From positions 2,976,001-3,040,000 of the forward strand of contig CM041108.1 in NCBI GenBank assembly GCA_023079485.1: a DNA stretch of 64,000 nt, given 5' to 3'. The DNA comes from Archilochus colubris (Eukaryota; Chordata; Aves; Apodiformes; Trochilidae). Both the position numbers and the translations under genes were made by a program. Below the pieces are notes generated by a model. It did not search any database, was not told the DNA's origin, and saw only the letters and a list, made by a program, of their open reading frames with translations. Positions 37,323 through 49,400 of the stretch are shown here, in pieces (position 1 is the stretch's first letter; each line of letters starts with the position of its first letter).

Positions 37323-39619
37323 GGGAGGCTGGAGGGAGCCCAGCCAGCCACACACCAGCTCCATGGTCATGCCATGAAGGAGGATGGATGAGCTGATGGG
37401 TTCCCATGGAGAAGCTTGAGCTGGTATAACCTTGGGATGGAGAGATCCAGGAGCACCGATGGATGGAGGAGCAGCAGAGAAGCTCCCGGGATGGAAAGCA
37501 GAACAGGGATACAAAGCTGACAACTAGGACAGCATGAGAGACCTTCAGTTCTCACCACCAGCCCTGATACAAAAGAGGAAGATGCTCTGACAGAGGGAAG
37601 GTGATTAACAACAAAAGAGAGAGGGAACACATCAGTCAGAGGAGCCCCAGTGCAGGAGAAGTGAGGGAGGATTGTGATGTCCTGCCGCTGGTTTCCTCCC
37701 CTCCAGGAGGCTCTCTCAGCCCTCTGTGAGCCTTTTAGAAAGCATTATCTAACCCTGATTTTGCTTCCAGAAGGGACAGTTGCTCTCAGAGGGGGAAAGG
37801 TGTGGACACACCAGAAAAAATCCAGATGAGGAGTAGCTCCCTGTGGCTTCTGCTGGGAATCATCTTCCCTAGCATGAAACTCCAGCCCGTGACTTCATAC
37901 ATGGCCAACATCTACACTTCCTCACTGCCACTGATGTACCAAACAGCCCTGGAAAGATTTTCCAGCCCCTCCTCACCCCCACCACCGGTGGCTTTAGCTC
38001 CAGCATCAGCTCCAAAGCTCCCAGATGGAGGGTGGTCAGGAAAGCTCTGAGCATCTCCAGCCAAAAAAAAAAAAAGAGGTCAGGCACAAGGAATGCATTC
38101 CCACCTACTCGGTTTTTCCCTGCAAACCACCTGGAGGCCTTTGGCCAGGGGGTGACAACGAATTAAAGGACAGATCCCTCCTCCCAGGTGTTTCCCCCCT
38201 GCCCTGGTGGGAGGTAGAAAAGCTGCCGCAAAAAGTTCTCCCCCTCTTTCTCCCATGAGGGAAAAGGGGCTCGTGGCTTCAAAGGAAAATTAATTGGGCA
38301 GAGTTGGGTGCTTGAAACAAAGCTGTAGCCCTGCCAGTGGCTTTATCACACCTTGGCAGCCACGCTCCCGGGGTGCCACCCTGTGTGCCACGGCTGCCCC
38401 TGTCACCTGCGTCCACAGCCCCCTGACTCGGCCGAGCAGGTAATTAACTCCCAAACAAAGGCAAGGATTTGCAGATTAACCCAGGCCCGGGGAAGGAGTG
38501 GGAAAACTCATTTACACCAAACAAAAGGGGAGGGGGTGATTAGTTGCTCCAGCGACAACAGAAAGAGCCAGATAGGGCCAGGGAAACTGATAAAGAAGCG
38601 GGGAAAGCGCTAATATCCCCCAGTCGCCTGCCTGATTTTTTTTTTTTTTTCTCCTTTTCTTTCTTTCTAAGCACTAAAATTCCACCATTTTCTATCATGC
38701 AAATTTGTGTGCCTAAGTGAGATTAAACTCTGGCAGGCACCGTGCCTCCTTCCCCAAGTCCATTTCCCCCGCTGAGATAAGGCCAAGTTGCCTTAATGCA
38801 ACTTAGGAGGTGGTGGGAGTGTTTTGCAGATGTGTGTTGGAGACGGCTTATTATCAATACAAATAAGAGCTTTCCAGACACCGTCCTGCTCTCTTTTAAA
38901 GCCAGGAACCTGCAAAAACAGCTTAAAGAGCTGAAATGTCCTGCAGTGACCAAGGAGAGCTGGCTGCTGCAGGGGCAAGAGGCCGAACCTGCTAAGGAAA
39001 CCTCAAAGGTCACCAGGACCTAAGTCCACTTTCTCCCTCTGGGTTTCTGCCTCCTTCCTTGCCTATTGCTCATGGGATTTTATCCCTTGGGGATCTTTTT
39101 TTTCACCCAGAAACACCTTGCTTTTCACAGGGTTTGAGGCAGATTCCTGCAAACATGGGCAGTGCTGCTTCCCTCTGCTTTGGCTGCTCTTATATCCAGA
39201 GATGAAGTGAGGGCTGAGCAAGCGGAACAGCCAGGGACCACTTTCCAGACTCTGGAAATTCCTTGAGCTGATCATCTGAGGTCTGGGAGCTTCTTTCCTG
39301 GGGAGATCCAAGTGCTAAGAACCTCCTTGTACCTTCTGCACCTATGCTGTTAGCTCACATCAACCTGGCACTACCAGCACTGAGTCTGACCCCATTTAAA
39401 ACAGTCCCCAAAAGAGTAGGTCTGAACTTTGAGGCATTTAATGCCAAGGGGCTGTTGTCGCCTTCCTGGACTCATTTTTTTTCCACATTAGGCCAGAGGG
39501 AAGGAGAGATACACAGACCTGCTATTCCTGGATTGGCAAGCAATCACCTTTTTGCCTTTTGTGGCAGGATTTCAAGACTGACAAGTGGATCTGAATGGCT
39601 GGCCAAGGAGGAAAGGTGG

Positions 39620-39900
39620 GAGAAACTGAGCTTGTATCGTTTCAGAAGGAAGCTGGCTAAGGGGCAACACACTAACAACCTTCCCAAAGGCAAAAGGTTG
39701 GTACAAAGAGGACAGTGATCAATTGTTCCCCACATCCGCTGGGGATAGGCTGAGGAAAAACTCCACTTCATTTGCAACAAAGAAGGTTCAAGTTAGATAT
39801 TAGCTATACATTTTCTAATTATAAAGGTAGCACGGCAGTGGAATAGATCATCTAGGGAGACTGAAGAACCTTCTTTGTTAAAAATTTTCAAGAATAGCTT
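39620..39900 (+). mobile_element. Old, diverged CR1-like fragment
   Basis: Segments ggttcaagttagatattagc, gtagcacggcagtggaatag and gttaaaaattttcaagaatag follow the order of the CR1 3' region (GTTTAGATTGGATATTAGG, then AGTGGTGGAGTC, then GGTGTTCAAAAA) but are strongly diverged and lack the octamer tail. It is probably an ancient CR1 subfamily. Confidence 0.6.
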
Positions 39901-42303
39901 TCCCACGTGTTTGCTGGCAATGTCTCTGCCTCGTTGCAGGGAGGGGGAGCAGATTAAATTAGCTCTTGAGGTGCCTTCTGCCCACCTATTTTGGGATCTC
40001 AGCCATCAATACAGTCAACCTAGAAATAAACGGGCTGCTTTGTGGGCAGCCTTGGTAGTTTCTAGCTGATTGTCTCCTGCTTGCCCATCCCCAACCCTCA
40101 TGCCCTAAAAGCAGCTCCTTCTCCCACCTCTTCTGGTTTTTATTTTTTCCCCCATCACACCCTGACAGGCACCAGGGATGCCCCAGCTCCTCACTACCTC
40201 CATCCACAGCCACTTCTCAGTGATGCCCCCCAAACCTGGTGAGAAAGAAGGATGTAGAGTATGGACCCTGAGCTCACCTTAGGGAGCACCAGCCTGCTGC
40301 AACTCTGCCTGGAAGGGGAAGAGCTTCTTGCCCCCAAAGCCAGTCCCTTTGAGAGAGCAACTTGCCCAGGGGCACCATTTAATTGCATCCTGAGAGGCTG
40401 GAATGTTCCTGCCTCCAGAGCTGTGCCCACAGGCCCTCTCCTGGGGCAGCAAAGGCAAAGTCAGGACCTGCCTAGAGCAAGCTGCACATCTCCCAGTTTC
40501 TAGCTGTGCTGGGACTAGGGAAGAGCCCCTTCCCCACCTCCTCTCACTGCTCCTCCTTTCCTATCAGGCTGCAAGAAGGGACAAGAGGTCTCACTTCCAC
40601 ATCCTAAGCCTGGTACATCCCTGAAACCCAGCACTTGGATACCCTGGGAGGGTGGAGTAAGCCCTGCTTCCTGCAAGATGAATGTCTTTTAGGACAGGAT
40701 TATACCAAACTGCATATTTATTGGGCTCATTTTCCACTGAGAGTTAATCCTGGCACCCCAGACAAAATTTTAATGGGGGTTATTAAACCCCCATTAATTG
40801 GCTTCCCTTTAATTGGACACTTTCATGTCCCATCACTCCCATTACACTCTTGCCACTTTCCACCCTAGGAAGGGCTGGGTGAGCCAAGCTCTTGAAATAA
40901 GAGGCTGAGAACTGGAATTTCTGCAAGCAGCTGTGAGGATGTTCAGCACTTACAGAACTGAGCCCATCACCTGAATCCCCCAGTACTTAACTGCAAGGAG
41001 TTAAGATGTGACCTTTTCCTCCAGCACCCAAAATCTCTTCCTAATGCAAGAGCCAGGAGGGATGGACCATGGATGTCTGGTGATATGGGCAATTTAGGTC
41101 AGGAAATGAGAATCAGAAGAGAACAGACAGAAATTGTCCTGCCTCATTCCAAGAGCCTGAGAGTGACTTCAGAACTTGGGGGTGATTGACTCTGGCTTAA
41201 GAAACTTGGGCAGATAATAAAAGATTGCAAGATAAACAGCAAAGCCCCCGGCTGGCAATGCATCTCCTCACACTCCCTGCTTAATGGAGATGGAGCAAGT
41301 CTGGCTTGGTTTAGTTTGCTTGATTGCTCCAAGAGGTAAGAGAAAACGGAAAGGGACGGAGGGGGGGAAGAAATAAAGGCCCTGGGTTTGGGTTTTTTCC
41401 CCCTCTTCAATTCATTAGGCTGCCAATAACTCTCAGGCCTGGAGTATCGACGTTGGATTAGCTCAACCCAGCTCTGTGTACAAGACCAATGCCTTTTTAA
41501 CCCAGCTTGTTTCCAAATCAATACACCCATCAGCATTCGAAAATTAGCCCCAGACGAGATTCCAATACTCAAGCTGGTGGCTCCTGCTAAGAGGGCTCCT
41601 GGCCAAATCACAGAAGAAGAAGGAGGAAAAAAGCTTGCTAGGAAGGGATTAGAAATGTTTTACATTCATCTCCCTGTGGCTGCCTCCCCTAAAAGCACAA
41701 CAGGCCCCATATGTGCCACCCACACCAGCTGCCCCTGGAGCATCTTGACCTTGAGCTGCTTGAGCATAGCTTGTGGTCCCACTTGTGCATCCCCTCTCGA
41801 GAGCTCCTGAGTGTTTGCACACTTGCTCAGAGCACATGTGTGCACCCCACAAGAGCATGCAGCCACCCCATGCCAGCCTCTCTCCTTCTCTCAGGAGTAG
41901 GGAGTTTCAACACACAAACACATATTGTTGCTAGGCATACACACACCCACACAAAACACAAGAATCTGCCAGCTCTCCCTTTTCCCCCCAACACAAGTTT
42001 GACTTCAAGCATTCCCTCCAGCATGGAAAACAAAACAAAAAAAACCCCTCATCAAAATACAATACCAACAAACAGCAACATGGGTTTGCCAGTGCCTGCT
42101 TGGGGAGGCACAGCTGTGTCTTATCAGAGCCCCATCCTGACTTCAGGAAAGTTGGAAAAATGGGACTGCAAATGCCCAGGCACTGCTCAGCTCTCCTGAG
42201 ACCCTCCAAGCTGCTGACCAGCTTCTACATTTGTGTCAAGTGAGGACAGCAGGACAAACCAGCAATCAAAGCCCAACCCCTGGCTGAATTCCTTTCCTCT
42301 TAC

Positions 42304-42536
42304 CTTGCACGATGAGATGGACGCGTGATGTCTTGGGGTGATTGTCTGTCTGCACGGAGCAGGTGTAAGGGCCCTCATCATACACATCCACATCTTGGAT
42401 CTGGATGCTGTACTGAGTTTTGGTGTTGGCCAGGAGCACCACCCGAGGGTCCAAGCACCACTTGTCATTGCCAGCATAGAGGATGCTGCTGCGGTTCAGC
42501 CAGGCCACTCGGGTGACCCGGTTATCCACGGAGCAC
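42304..42536 (-). CDS. NTM: Neurotrimin Ig1 exon (233 nt)
   Basis: The exon encodes most of the first Ig domain, starting at its first core cysteine ([15 protein letters not shown]) and running through [15 protein letters not shown] and [19 protein letters not shown] to SRVHLIVQ. The acceptor AG is at 42538-42537 behind a pyrimidine tract, and the donor GTAAGA starts at 42303. It enters in phase 2 (one base completing an Arg codon) and leaves in phase 1 (G of a Val codon). Visible features are the two Ig disulphide cysteines, the YDEGPYTC F-strand motif, one N-glycosylation sequon (NRS) and an additional cysteine in WCLDPR, which distinguishes NTM from OPCML and LSAMP as I recall them. The upstream part of Ig1 (the conserved VRQGESATLR region in relatives) must lie in an exon beyond 64000, because I found no match between here and the window end. 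Confidence 0.95.
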
Positions 42537-43327
42537 CTGGGGAGAGGCAGAGAGGTGACACGTCAGTGTGTGGCTCTTAGACACCCTGCCCTCCCCCTTC
42601 CCCAGCCCCTCCTGGTCCTCCTTGCACTATTTTTAGCTTTGCTGTCAGCAGCAGGTTCAGAAATCGAGTGCTTTCGGGCTCTGAAGAGGACAATGTCAGC
42701 ACTTCCACCTAAACTGGTGGCTCCAGGGATTTGCTTTCAGGCAGACAGAGCTCAGAGCCACCCAACACCAGCCACCAAAGGACCTTTCTATTCCCATTTG
42801 CTCCTCAACAAACTCAGAGACAACCAGAGCTGAGCCAAAGTCCCCAACTTTGGGGAACAAACACTTTGGGTCCAACACACTTTTTTGGGAGGGATGCAGG
42901 TTGCTACCTCCTGCCCAAGCTCAGCACTTTCTCTCCACAGCCTTTCTCTTCTCACAGCCCTGCAGCCAGGCAAAGAAATGCAAAGGGGAGCTGGGAAAGC
43001 AGCAAGGGAAATTTATCTCAGGAGAAAACCTGCTCTAAAGAGCAACCTTGAGCTGCTCACCATTTGTCCTCTCTGTCAGCTCCTCTTTCCCTCCCCATCA
43101 CCTGCTCAGCTGCATCTCCCTCCCTCACTGCACCTCACCCCAGGGTTTCACTTCTCAGATGATGGTTCGGTGGCAGAAGCCTCAACAACAACCTGAGCCC
43201 CTCTAGAAGATATCATAGTGCAAATCTAGAAGAGATTGCTCCTCCTGAAGGGACCCTGTCCACAGCAGTGGGAGCCACTCTTGCTCCTCCTGAAGGTCTG
43301 GGGATGTAAACCTCCATCCCCACATCC

Positions 43328-43555
43328 CCAAGCAAGGTCTGAACCCATCATTTCTGACCCATGTCCCCAAGAAAGGTTTGAACCTTCCATTTCTGACCCA
43401 TGTCCCCAAGAAAGGTCTGAACCCATCATTTCTGACCCACATCCCCAAGCAAGGTTTGAACCCATCATTTCTGACCCATGTCCCCAAGAAAGGGCTGAAC
43501 CCATCATTTCTGACCCATGACCCCCAGCAAAGTTTGATCCCATCACCTCCAGTAT
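43328..43555. repeat. 39-bp minisatellite, about 5-6 copies
   Basis: Units beginning ccaag(c/a)aaggtctgaaccc start at 43328, 43367, 43406, 43445 and 43484, exactly 39 bp apart, and a degenerate sixth starts near 43523. The internal segment catttctgaccca is nearly invariant. Because 39 is divisible by three, several frames stay open and give repetitive 13-residue translations, but no coding evidence exists. Confidence 0.95.
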
Positions 43556-44952
43556 TCACCTCCAGCTGAGTGAGGAGCAGAAGGCCTGAAGGCTGTCCAA
43601 ACCCTTTTCTAGACAGCAGAAACCCTCAGCTCCCTTTGAACCAGCTCAAACCCCAGCAAGGTCGGGATTCTTGAGGAGCTTTTAAGGCTCAGCTGAGCTT
43701 TGCTGGATGCTGGCAGTGGTTTTATTCAGTGTCCGTGAATAAAACCACTCAGCCTGAGATCCACTCTTTATATTCTCCCCAATCTACTTCATCACCGGTG
43801 CAGTGGTTGGGATGCAAATTAACTTTGGAGGCACTGAAAAAGAGCAGGAAAACCTCTGGGAGGTCTCACACTGGGTAACCTTAATGACTGTGAGGGGTTT
43901 AATGGGCTTTCCATGCTGCAGGAGCAGGGATGCTAACAGCCAGGATGAATGTAGCCATGGCACGGGGACTTGTCCCAGCACTTTAGGGATCATGTCCTTC
44001 CTCAGGGTGAGCTGTCTCCTTGCTGTGGGTCTGCAAGCAGGACTCTGCTGCTCATTTGCCAGGCAAAGACCTGAGTTCCTGCACTGTCCTCCCTCTCCGG
44101 TGTGAAAAACATCTGAGAAATTAAACAATTTTACTGCTGTTCCATAATGATATTACGATAATAATAAATTAAATGTGAGCAGGTTTTTATGAGCGACATA
44201 AAAAAAAGCAATAGATTCAGCCTGGGCTGAACACCAAGAACTCAGCTCTTGCTCTCAGTTGCATTACAGCCTGAATAAAACCCCACACTCGAGTTGCTGC
44301 ACTCGTACAAAACCCAGGGATGGTTTTAGGATCTTGTCCTGTGGCTCTCAGCTGTGCTGGGAGCTCAGACCTCTGGGGGTGGAATAAAACAGGGGGAGGA
44401 AAATCTGGGGCTTGGGAACTGTGTTCAGCTGCAGACAGCAAATGTCTGCACCAACACAGGGGTGTCCACCCTCCCCCCGAAAGCTGAGGAGCAATGAGAT
44501 GTGGTTTGAACTTCTCAGACCACTCCCTTCTGCTGAGATTATCCCTGAGGAGCTCTAAGCAGGCTGAACTAAAATATATATATTTCCTCTCTCCTCCACA
44601 CCTGTCTTTTTTTTTGTTTGTTTGTCTGTTTTGTTGTGATTTTTTATTTTTTATTTTTTTTTTTTTTATGAAATGCATCGGCCTGGAGATCCCTGGATAA
44701 TAATGGAGCCAGAGAGTGTGTAATCCAAGCATTCCCTCTATCATATGGGCATTTAAGTGCTTTTGAAAAGCAACAGGGCTCAGGTAACGCATGAGGCACC
44801 AGTGAAATAAGTGTTTTTTGCCCTTCACAGCACCTGGTCACAATCTCTTCTTATCACCTAGACACGCTTCTCTGTCCCTGGGATAGGCAACTTGTTATTT
44901 GATTTTCCTTCCTGCCTCTTAAAGCTCCTGAGCCAATATATATTTCTATGTG

Positions 44953-44972
44953 TATATATATATATATATAAT
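44953..44972 (+). repeat. (TA)n microsatellite
   Basis: About ten alternating TA units follow a short tgtg segment. Confidence 0.93.
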
Positions 44973-46391
44973 AAAGCACAGAAAAAGCAGCCAGCAAAGA
45001 GGCACCTTGACCTCTGGAGGCTTATTTAGGGGATGGAGTGCCATGCTCCTGGTCCAAGCTCCTTCCAAACCACCGTGCCAACCCTCCTCCTCCTCACACA
45101 AGTGCCAGTCGGGGTCCCCATGGCCAGGGCTCACTGCAGTGAGGTTTTTCCAGCCTCTCCATCTGCTCCCTCTTCCCTCTTCCAGCAGCTCCCATCTCCA
45201 CCAGGGATGGGAAGCCCTCCTCTCCCCTCCATGCAGGCAGCCAAGCAGAAAGCCTTTGGCTCCAAGCACAGGTGAAGAGCAAAGCTCATCCTGCAGCTTT
45301 CCCCTTCCCACCCAGCTCCTGGCACTGGAAAAAGCCTGGAGATGCCTTTTCCACCTTGCTGGAAGTTCTTGTCCATCCTCCTGCTCTGTGATGTGCCAAG
45401 GAGGGAGGGGAAAGAGAGGACCTTGGGGTGCCGGAAAGCAGCAGTCGCCTCCAAAAAAGATGATGCAAAAATAATTAAGCACAGATGAGGTCATTTTCTC
45501 TCTCAAGATCCTTAATCCTTGTTATGTTCCTACTTGCAAGGCAAGGCCTTCTCCTCCAGGAAGAGGAAAATGGAGGAGCAGCATCTCCTCCATGAAATCC
45601 TAGTGCCAGTGGTTAGGATCCTGCCTCCTCTGCTCGTGGGTAAACTGAGGCAGGGTTTTAGAGACAGGTGAGCCAGAAATGGGACTCAGGAGTCCTGCCC
45701 TTGGGTCATGGTCACTTAGTGGCATTTCCTCCTATGATGAGCCAACACTGTGCTTTACATCTCCATGGGGCTTTTTTGTTTTTAGTGTGATTTTGCAGGT
45801 ATTGGTGCACATGAAGATGGAGGAGATGCTACTGCTCCCTCTCTCTTTCCCTCCAAACAGTAAGTCCCAAGCCTCAGGGTTTCTCCTCCTGGAGAGGTAG
45901 AAAAGCTGCTAGCACACCAGCCAGGCAGGGATGCAGAGAGATGGAGCTCCTCACTCTGCACCAAACCTTCTGCTCCATGCTGCCACTCAGGGCACCTCGA
46001 AATGACCCCAAGCAATGGAATTTGGGCATTTTAAATACACCTCCCCTACTCATCCCACCTTGCCCTCTCCTGCCCTTGCCCCACACTCCTTGGCCAAGCT
46101 TCTTTGCAGACAGACCTGCTCCCAGAGTACCCACAACCAAGTGGCACCCAGTGCAATCAAGAATTAAGAATAATTAAGCAAGAGGGTGCCAAACCTGAGC
46201 ACCCTGACCACTGATCCTGCCCATGCCCCAGGTACCTCCCTGTGGTTTTGGCACAGGCAGAGATGGCCCATGCCAAGTTCTCCTGAACTGCTCTCTTTGC
46301 TTTCACGGAAAATGACAGGAGAAGAGGTGGCCTGGCAGTGGGGGGAAGGAGGTTTTTTTAATTACTGAAGTGTAGTAATTGGCACACAACA

Positions 46392-46417
46392 TTTTTTTTT
46401 TTTTTTGGGGGGGGGGG
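46392..46417 (+). repeat. T15-G11 homopolymer junction
   Basis: Fifteen T residues are followed directly by eleven G residues, and a further T10 run lies at about 46429-46438. The length of such runs in an assembly may be inaccurate. Confidence 0.9.
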
Positions 46418-49400
46418 AGGTTGTTTGGTTTTTTTTTTCCTTGCCTCTTATGCAGCTTGTTGGTGTTCCAGAGGGCTGGGCTAGAGAGCACAGATTGTCT
46501 CAACCCAGCAGGACACCCAAGAAATGAATAATGTTAATTAGAACTGAAAAGAGCTCAGTGAAATTACCACCCCCACTGCTGCTTGCAGTGCAGTGCTCAG
46601 GGTACAGGCTCCAGCATGGGGAAGCAGGGATGGGGCTGAGCCTGGCTCACCCCAAAAAACTTGGGGACAAATCTTGACACCCCTTGGGCCCATTTCTGCC
46701 ACCATTATCTCATTTTCACTGTGAGCCCACCCAAGAGAAACCTTCCCCAAATCCAGGCCATCTGATGGAGTTTCACACACCACAGCACTGACCCCACCAT
46801 CAAGCAGCCCTCGATGTCTTCTCTTTTTCTTCCCAACCTAAACACCTCTGGATTTGGAAGCAATCCTGTCCACACCTGCAACCCATGGGCTGGACCAAAC
46901 TGAAAATCTGATTGTTTGTAGGAACTGGCTTGGGGCTGAGTTGCAAAATGGGAGAAGCAGCTTCCTGCTGAGGCTTGGCAAGGAGAAAAACTGCTCCAGC
47001 CCTGCCTTGCTCCCAGCATCTCACGTCCCAGGCAGCACCTTCCATCCAGTCTCTGCACCACCAGCCCTGCTATAAATGATCGACTAAACGAGACGGCCGC
47101 CGGAGGCAGAAGCATCACATCTCAGATTTATTTCTCTGATTATCACATTTTATTGTTATTTATTAGGATTAATTAAAGGGCAGGCTGTGAACAACTCAAT
47201 CCCCTCCAAGCACGGTCCCACCACTCTCACAGACTTTCCTCTGGTGTTTCTGCTCTGCAGAAAAGGGAAGCTGGGCTATCAATTCCTGACTGATTCAGGT
47301 TCCTGGCTGGCTCAGATTGTCCCATGCTCCTGGGGACACACACACTGCCTGGGACAGCAGGGATGCACACACCAAGGACAAACAAGTCTGCAAGGTTTTT
47401 TTACTAACAAATATTATGCCAAACCCCTCATTACCACGACCCAGCCTGGTTTCCCTCTCCTTACTTAACTCACACACAAGTGATTTCTACCAAGGGCTCA
47501 AGGCTCAGCCCCTCTGGCCTCTGCAGAGATGGGGTTCTTGCCATGTTCATCCCCACCTGCGCCCCAAGATCACCCCAGCTGTCCTCACGCCCCAAGTGCC
47601 AGCTCAGATGGAGGGCATCCCTTGAGCTCAGACACCACCACAGATGCAGCCTCAGGACTTTTGCATGGCACAGCCCCACTGGCAGGGCTGAGAAACCTGC
47701 TCAGGGAACCTGCTGTCCACCAGGCAGGAGCTGACCCTGGGATTAACTTAGCACTGGGGTCCAGCAGAACAAAGGGGTCCCAAGTGCCCCCTGTGCAGCA
47801 TCTCTGGAGGTTGCAGGGGAAGGAGATGCTCTCAGATCAGCTGCTGCCCTGGTGCCTGCTCAAAATCCCACTGAAAACCCCTTTGTTCTTCCTCCCCTCT
47901 TCCCTGCCCAGATCTTGGTTCTTGCAGAGGGAATTGAGGCTCTGGATGGGGAGGTCCTGCCTTTCCCAACCAGCATCCTCCCAAGTCCCTGCCCTCAGCA
48001 AGGCTTTCCAGGGGTTTGGCACCTCCTTGCCAGGGAGGGTGAGAGTTAACTCCTGTTTGTAAAGTACCTGCTCTCCTCAACCGAAAGTTTATACATGCAA
48101 ATGAGTCACACTAATTACATTAATAATAATATACTGGGCTAGAAAAATCCACCTTGGTTCACTGCCCGGGAGTCACGGAGCTGCAAACAACTCCCAGGAT
48201 GCTGAGTGAGCCGAGCTTATTGCCAAATGCCAAAGAAACAGGAGGTAAACTGGACTGGGGAGGAAGGAAAAACTGCAAAAAGAACCTGAATTCCCCCTCT
48301 CCAGCCTGCTGACCCAGCACAGGGCAGGGGACAGAGCAGCCAGGAGCCCCAGGAGCACCCAGCACCCCATCATTCACTGGAGCCCCAGTGCAAAGCTGGC
48401 AGGTCAGGCTGCAGCAGGCAGGGATGGCTTGTCTGGAAAAGTCTTTCTGTCTCTGCAATGCAGCAGTGCACCAGCACCTTTCCAAGTCCCCTGCTCGGCT
48501 CATTCAGCCTCTCTATTTATCCTCCTTTTGTCTCTGCTAACAGCAATGCTCCGTGGGGTGGGAGCATCTCTGGTGTCTTCTGTCTCAGCCTCTTGGATCG
48601 TGCCACAAAACATCCATGAGGGCAACAGCTCCCAGCCCCCGAGGTGAGGAAATTGTATCCCTGACCCTGGGCTCCCCCCCTACCCCCTAATCCTAATCCC
48701 TGTGCTCCTGGTCCAGCTGCTTGGGTTGATGGCACCAGGGAATGGGGGTGATGCCAGCACCAAGCCACCCGAAGGCAGCTGCCTGGGGACAAGGACAGTT
48801 TGCTGATGAAATGTCACCCTGCCAAGGAGCTCCTGCAGCACTGGGATCCAGGGAGGTTTTGTTCTTCCTCCTGGTTTGCTCCTTTTTTCACATTCCCAAA
48901 GGCCAAGTGATTGCTCAGGGGGCTTCTGGATAGCAAAGAGCCCCCAGCAAATGGCACCCCTTGTCCAGCAGCCAGGGAAAGGTTCTTCCTTTCTGCAAGG
49001 AGGGCACTAGCCCGGGTCTAGACTCTGGCAGCTGCCTGCACGCCTGAAAAGCTTCAAAAGGAGGTGTGGGAAACGCCAGGAGAAGAAAATAACTCCCAAA
49101 TGATCTCATCCTCTCCCCATAGGTGTTACATAGCAGTTTAAACCCTGCAAAATAAATTAAGGTCTCTTCATCTGAGGAGGTGTGGAGGAGAAGTCTTCTC
49201 CCTCTGCCTCCAGAAACCTGTTGAGATGTCTCCTTGCTAAGCACTTTTCTCTAGAAAACTGCTCCTTTGCCACCTACAAGCCCCGGGTTGAGAGTCACTC
49301 AAGACACCCCAGCTCCCCATCCTTCTCCCTCTCTTTCCCTGGCAGCTCCTGCTCCCTCCTCCAGCCCAGCAGGGAAATTCCTTCAGGCTCCACTCCTAGC

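Larger units (their letters stand above)
22062..42303 (-). other. Intron between Ig1 and Ig2 (20.2 kb)
   Basis: This large phase-1 intron contains a T18 run at 23419-23436, a T20 run at 25644-25663, a MIR-like piece at 28350-28440, a 20-bp duplication at 28561-28600, a solo LTR at 28802-29106, T25 at 29423-29447, a MIR-like piece at 30583-30662, a GGAT microsatellite at 30688-30708, the CpG-rich element at 35521-36052, a MIR-like piece at 37221-37322 and an old CR1 at 39620-39900. AT-rich blocks at 24500-24665 and 26480-26620 may be conserved elements. The remaining stretches (22062-23400, 30710-35450, 37330-39600, 39905-42303) show no gene and no recognised repeat family. Confidence 0.9.
1..42536 (-). 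other. NTM: Neurotrimin gene, partial (five internal exons)
   Basis: Five exons on the minus strand assemble in one frame into about 255 residues covering most of Ig1, all of Ig2 and all of Ig3 of an IgLON protein. Exon order is 42536-42304, 22061-21936, 2667-2533, 1798-1678 and 523-372, with intron phases 1, 1, 1 and 2 between them. Known of the family: IgLONs are GPI-anchored neuronal surface glycoproteins with three Ig domains that form homo- and heterodimers and affect neurite outgrowth and synapse formation. Residues favouring NTM are [10 protein letters not shown] in Ig1 and [12 protein letters not shown] in Ig2, where OPCML has WSIDPRVIIL and a different Ig2 start. The signal-peptide exon and the GPI-signal exon are outside the window. 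The residue comparison is from memory, not a database search. Confidence 0.93.

Noticed and set aside
43203..43569. Overlapping open frames with 13-residue repeats on both strands
   Set aside because: They result from a 39-bp minisatellite whose unit is a multiple of three. Both strands are open equally, so this is not evidence of a repeat protein.
45590..45730. Possible MIR-like sequence (gtaaactgaggcaggg, gggactcaggagtcctg)
   Set aside because: Only two short motifs agree and spacing is poor, so it was not listed as an element.
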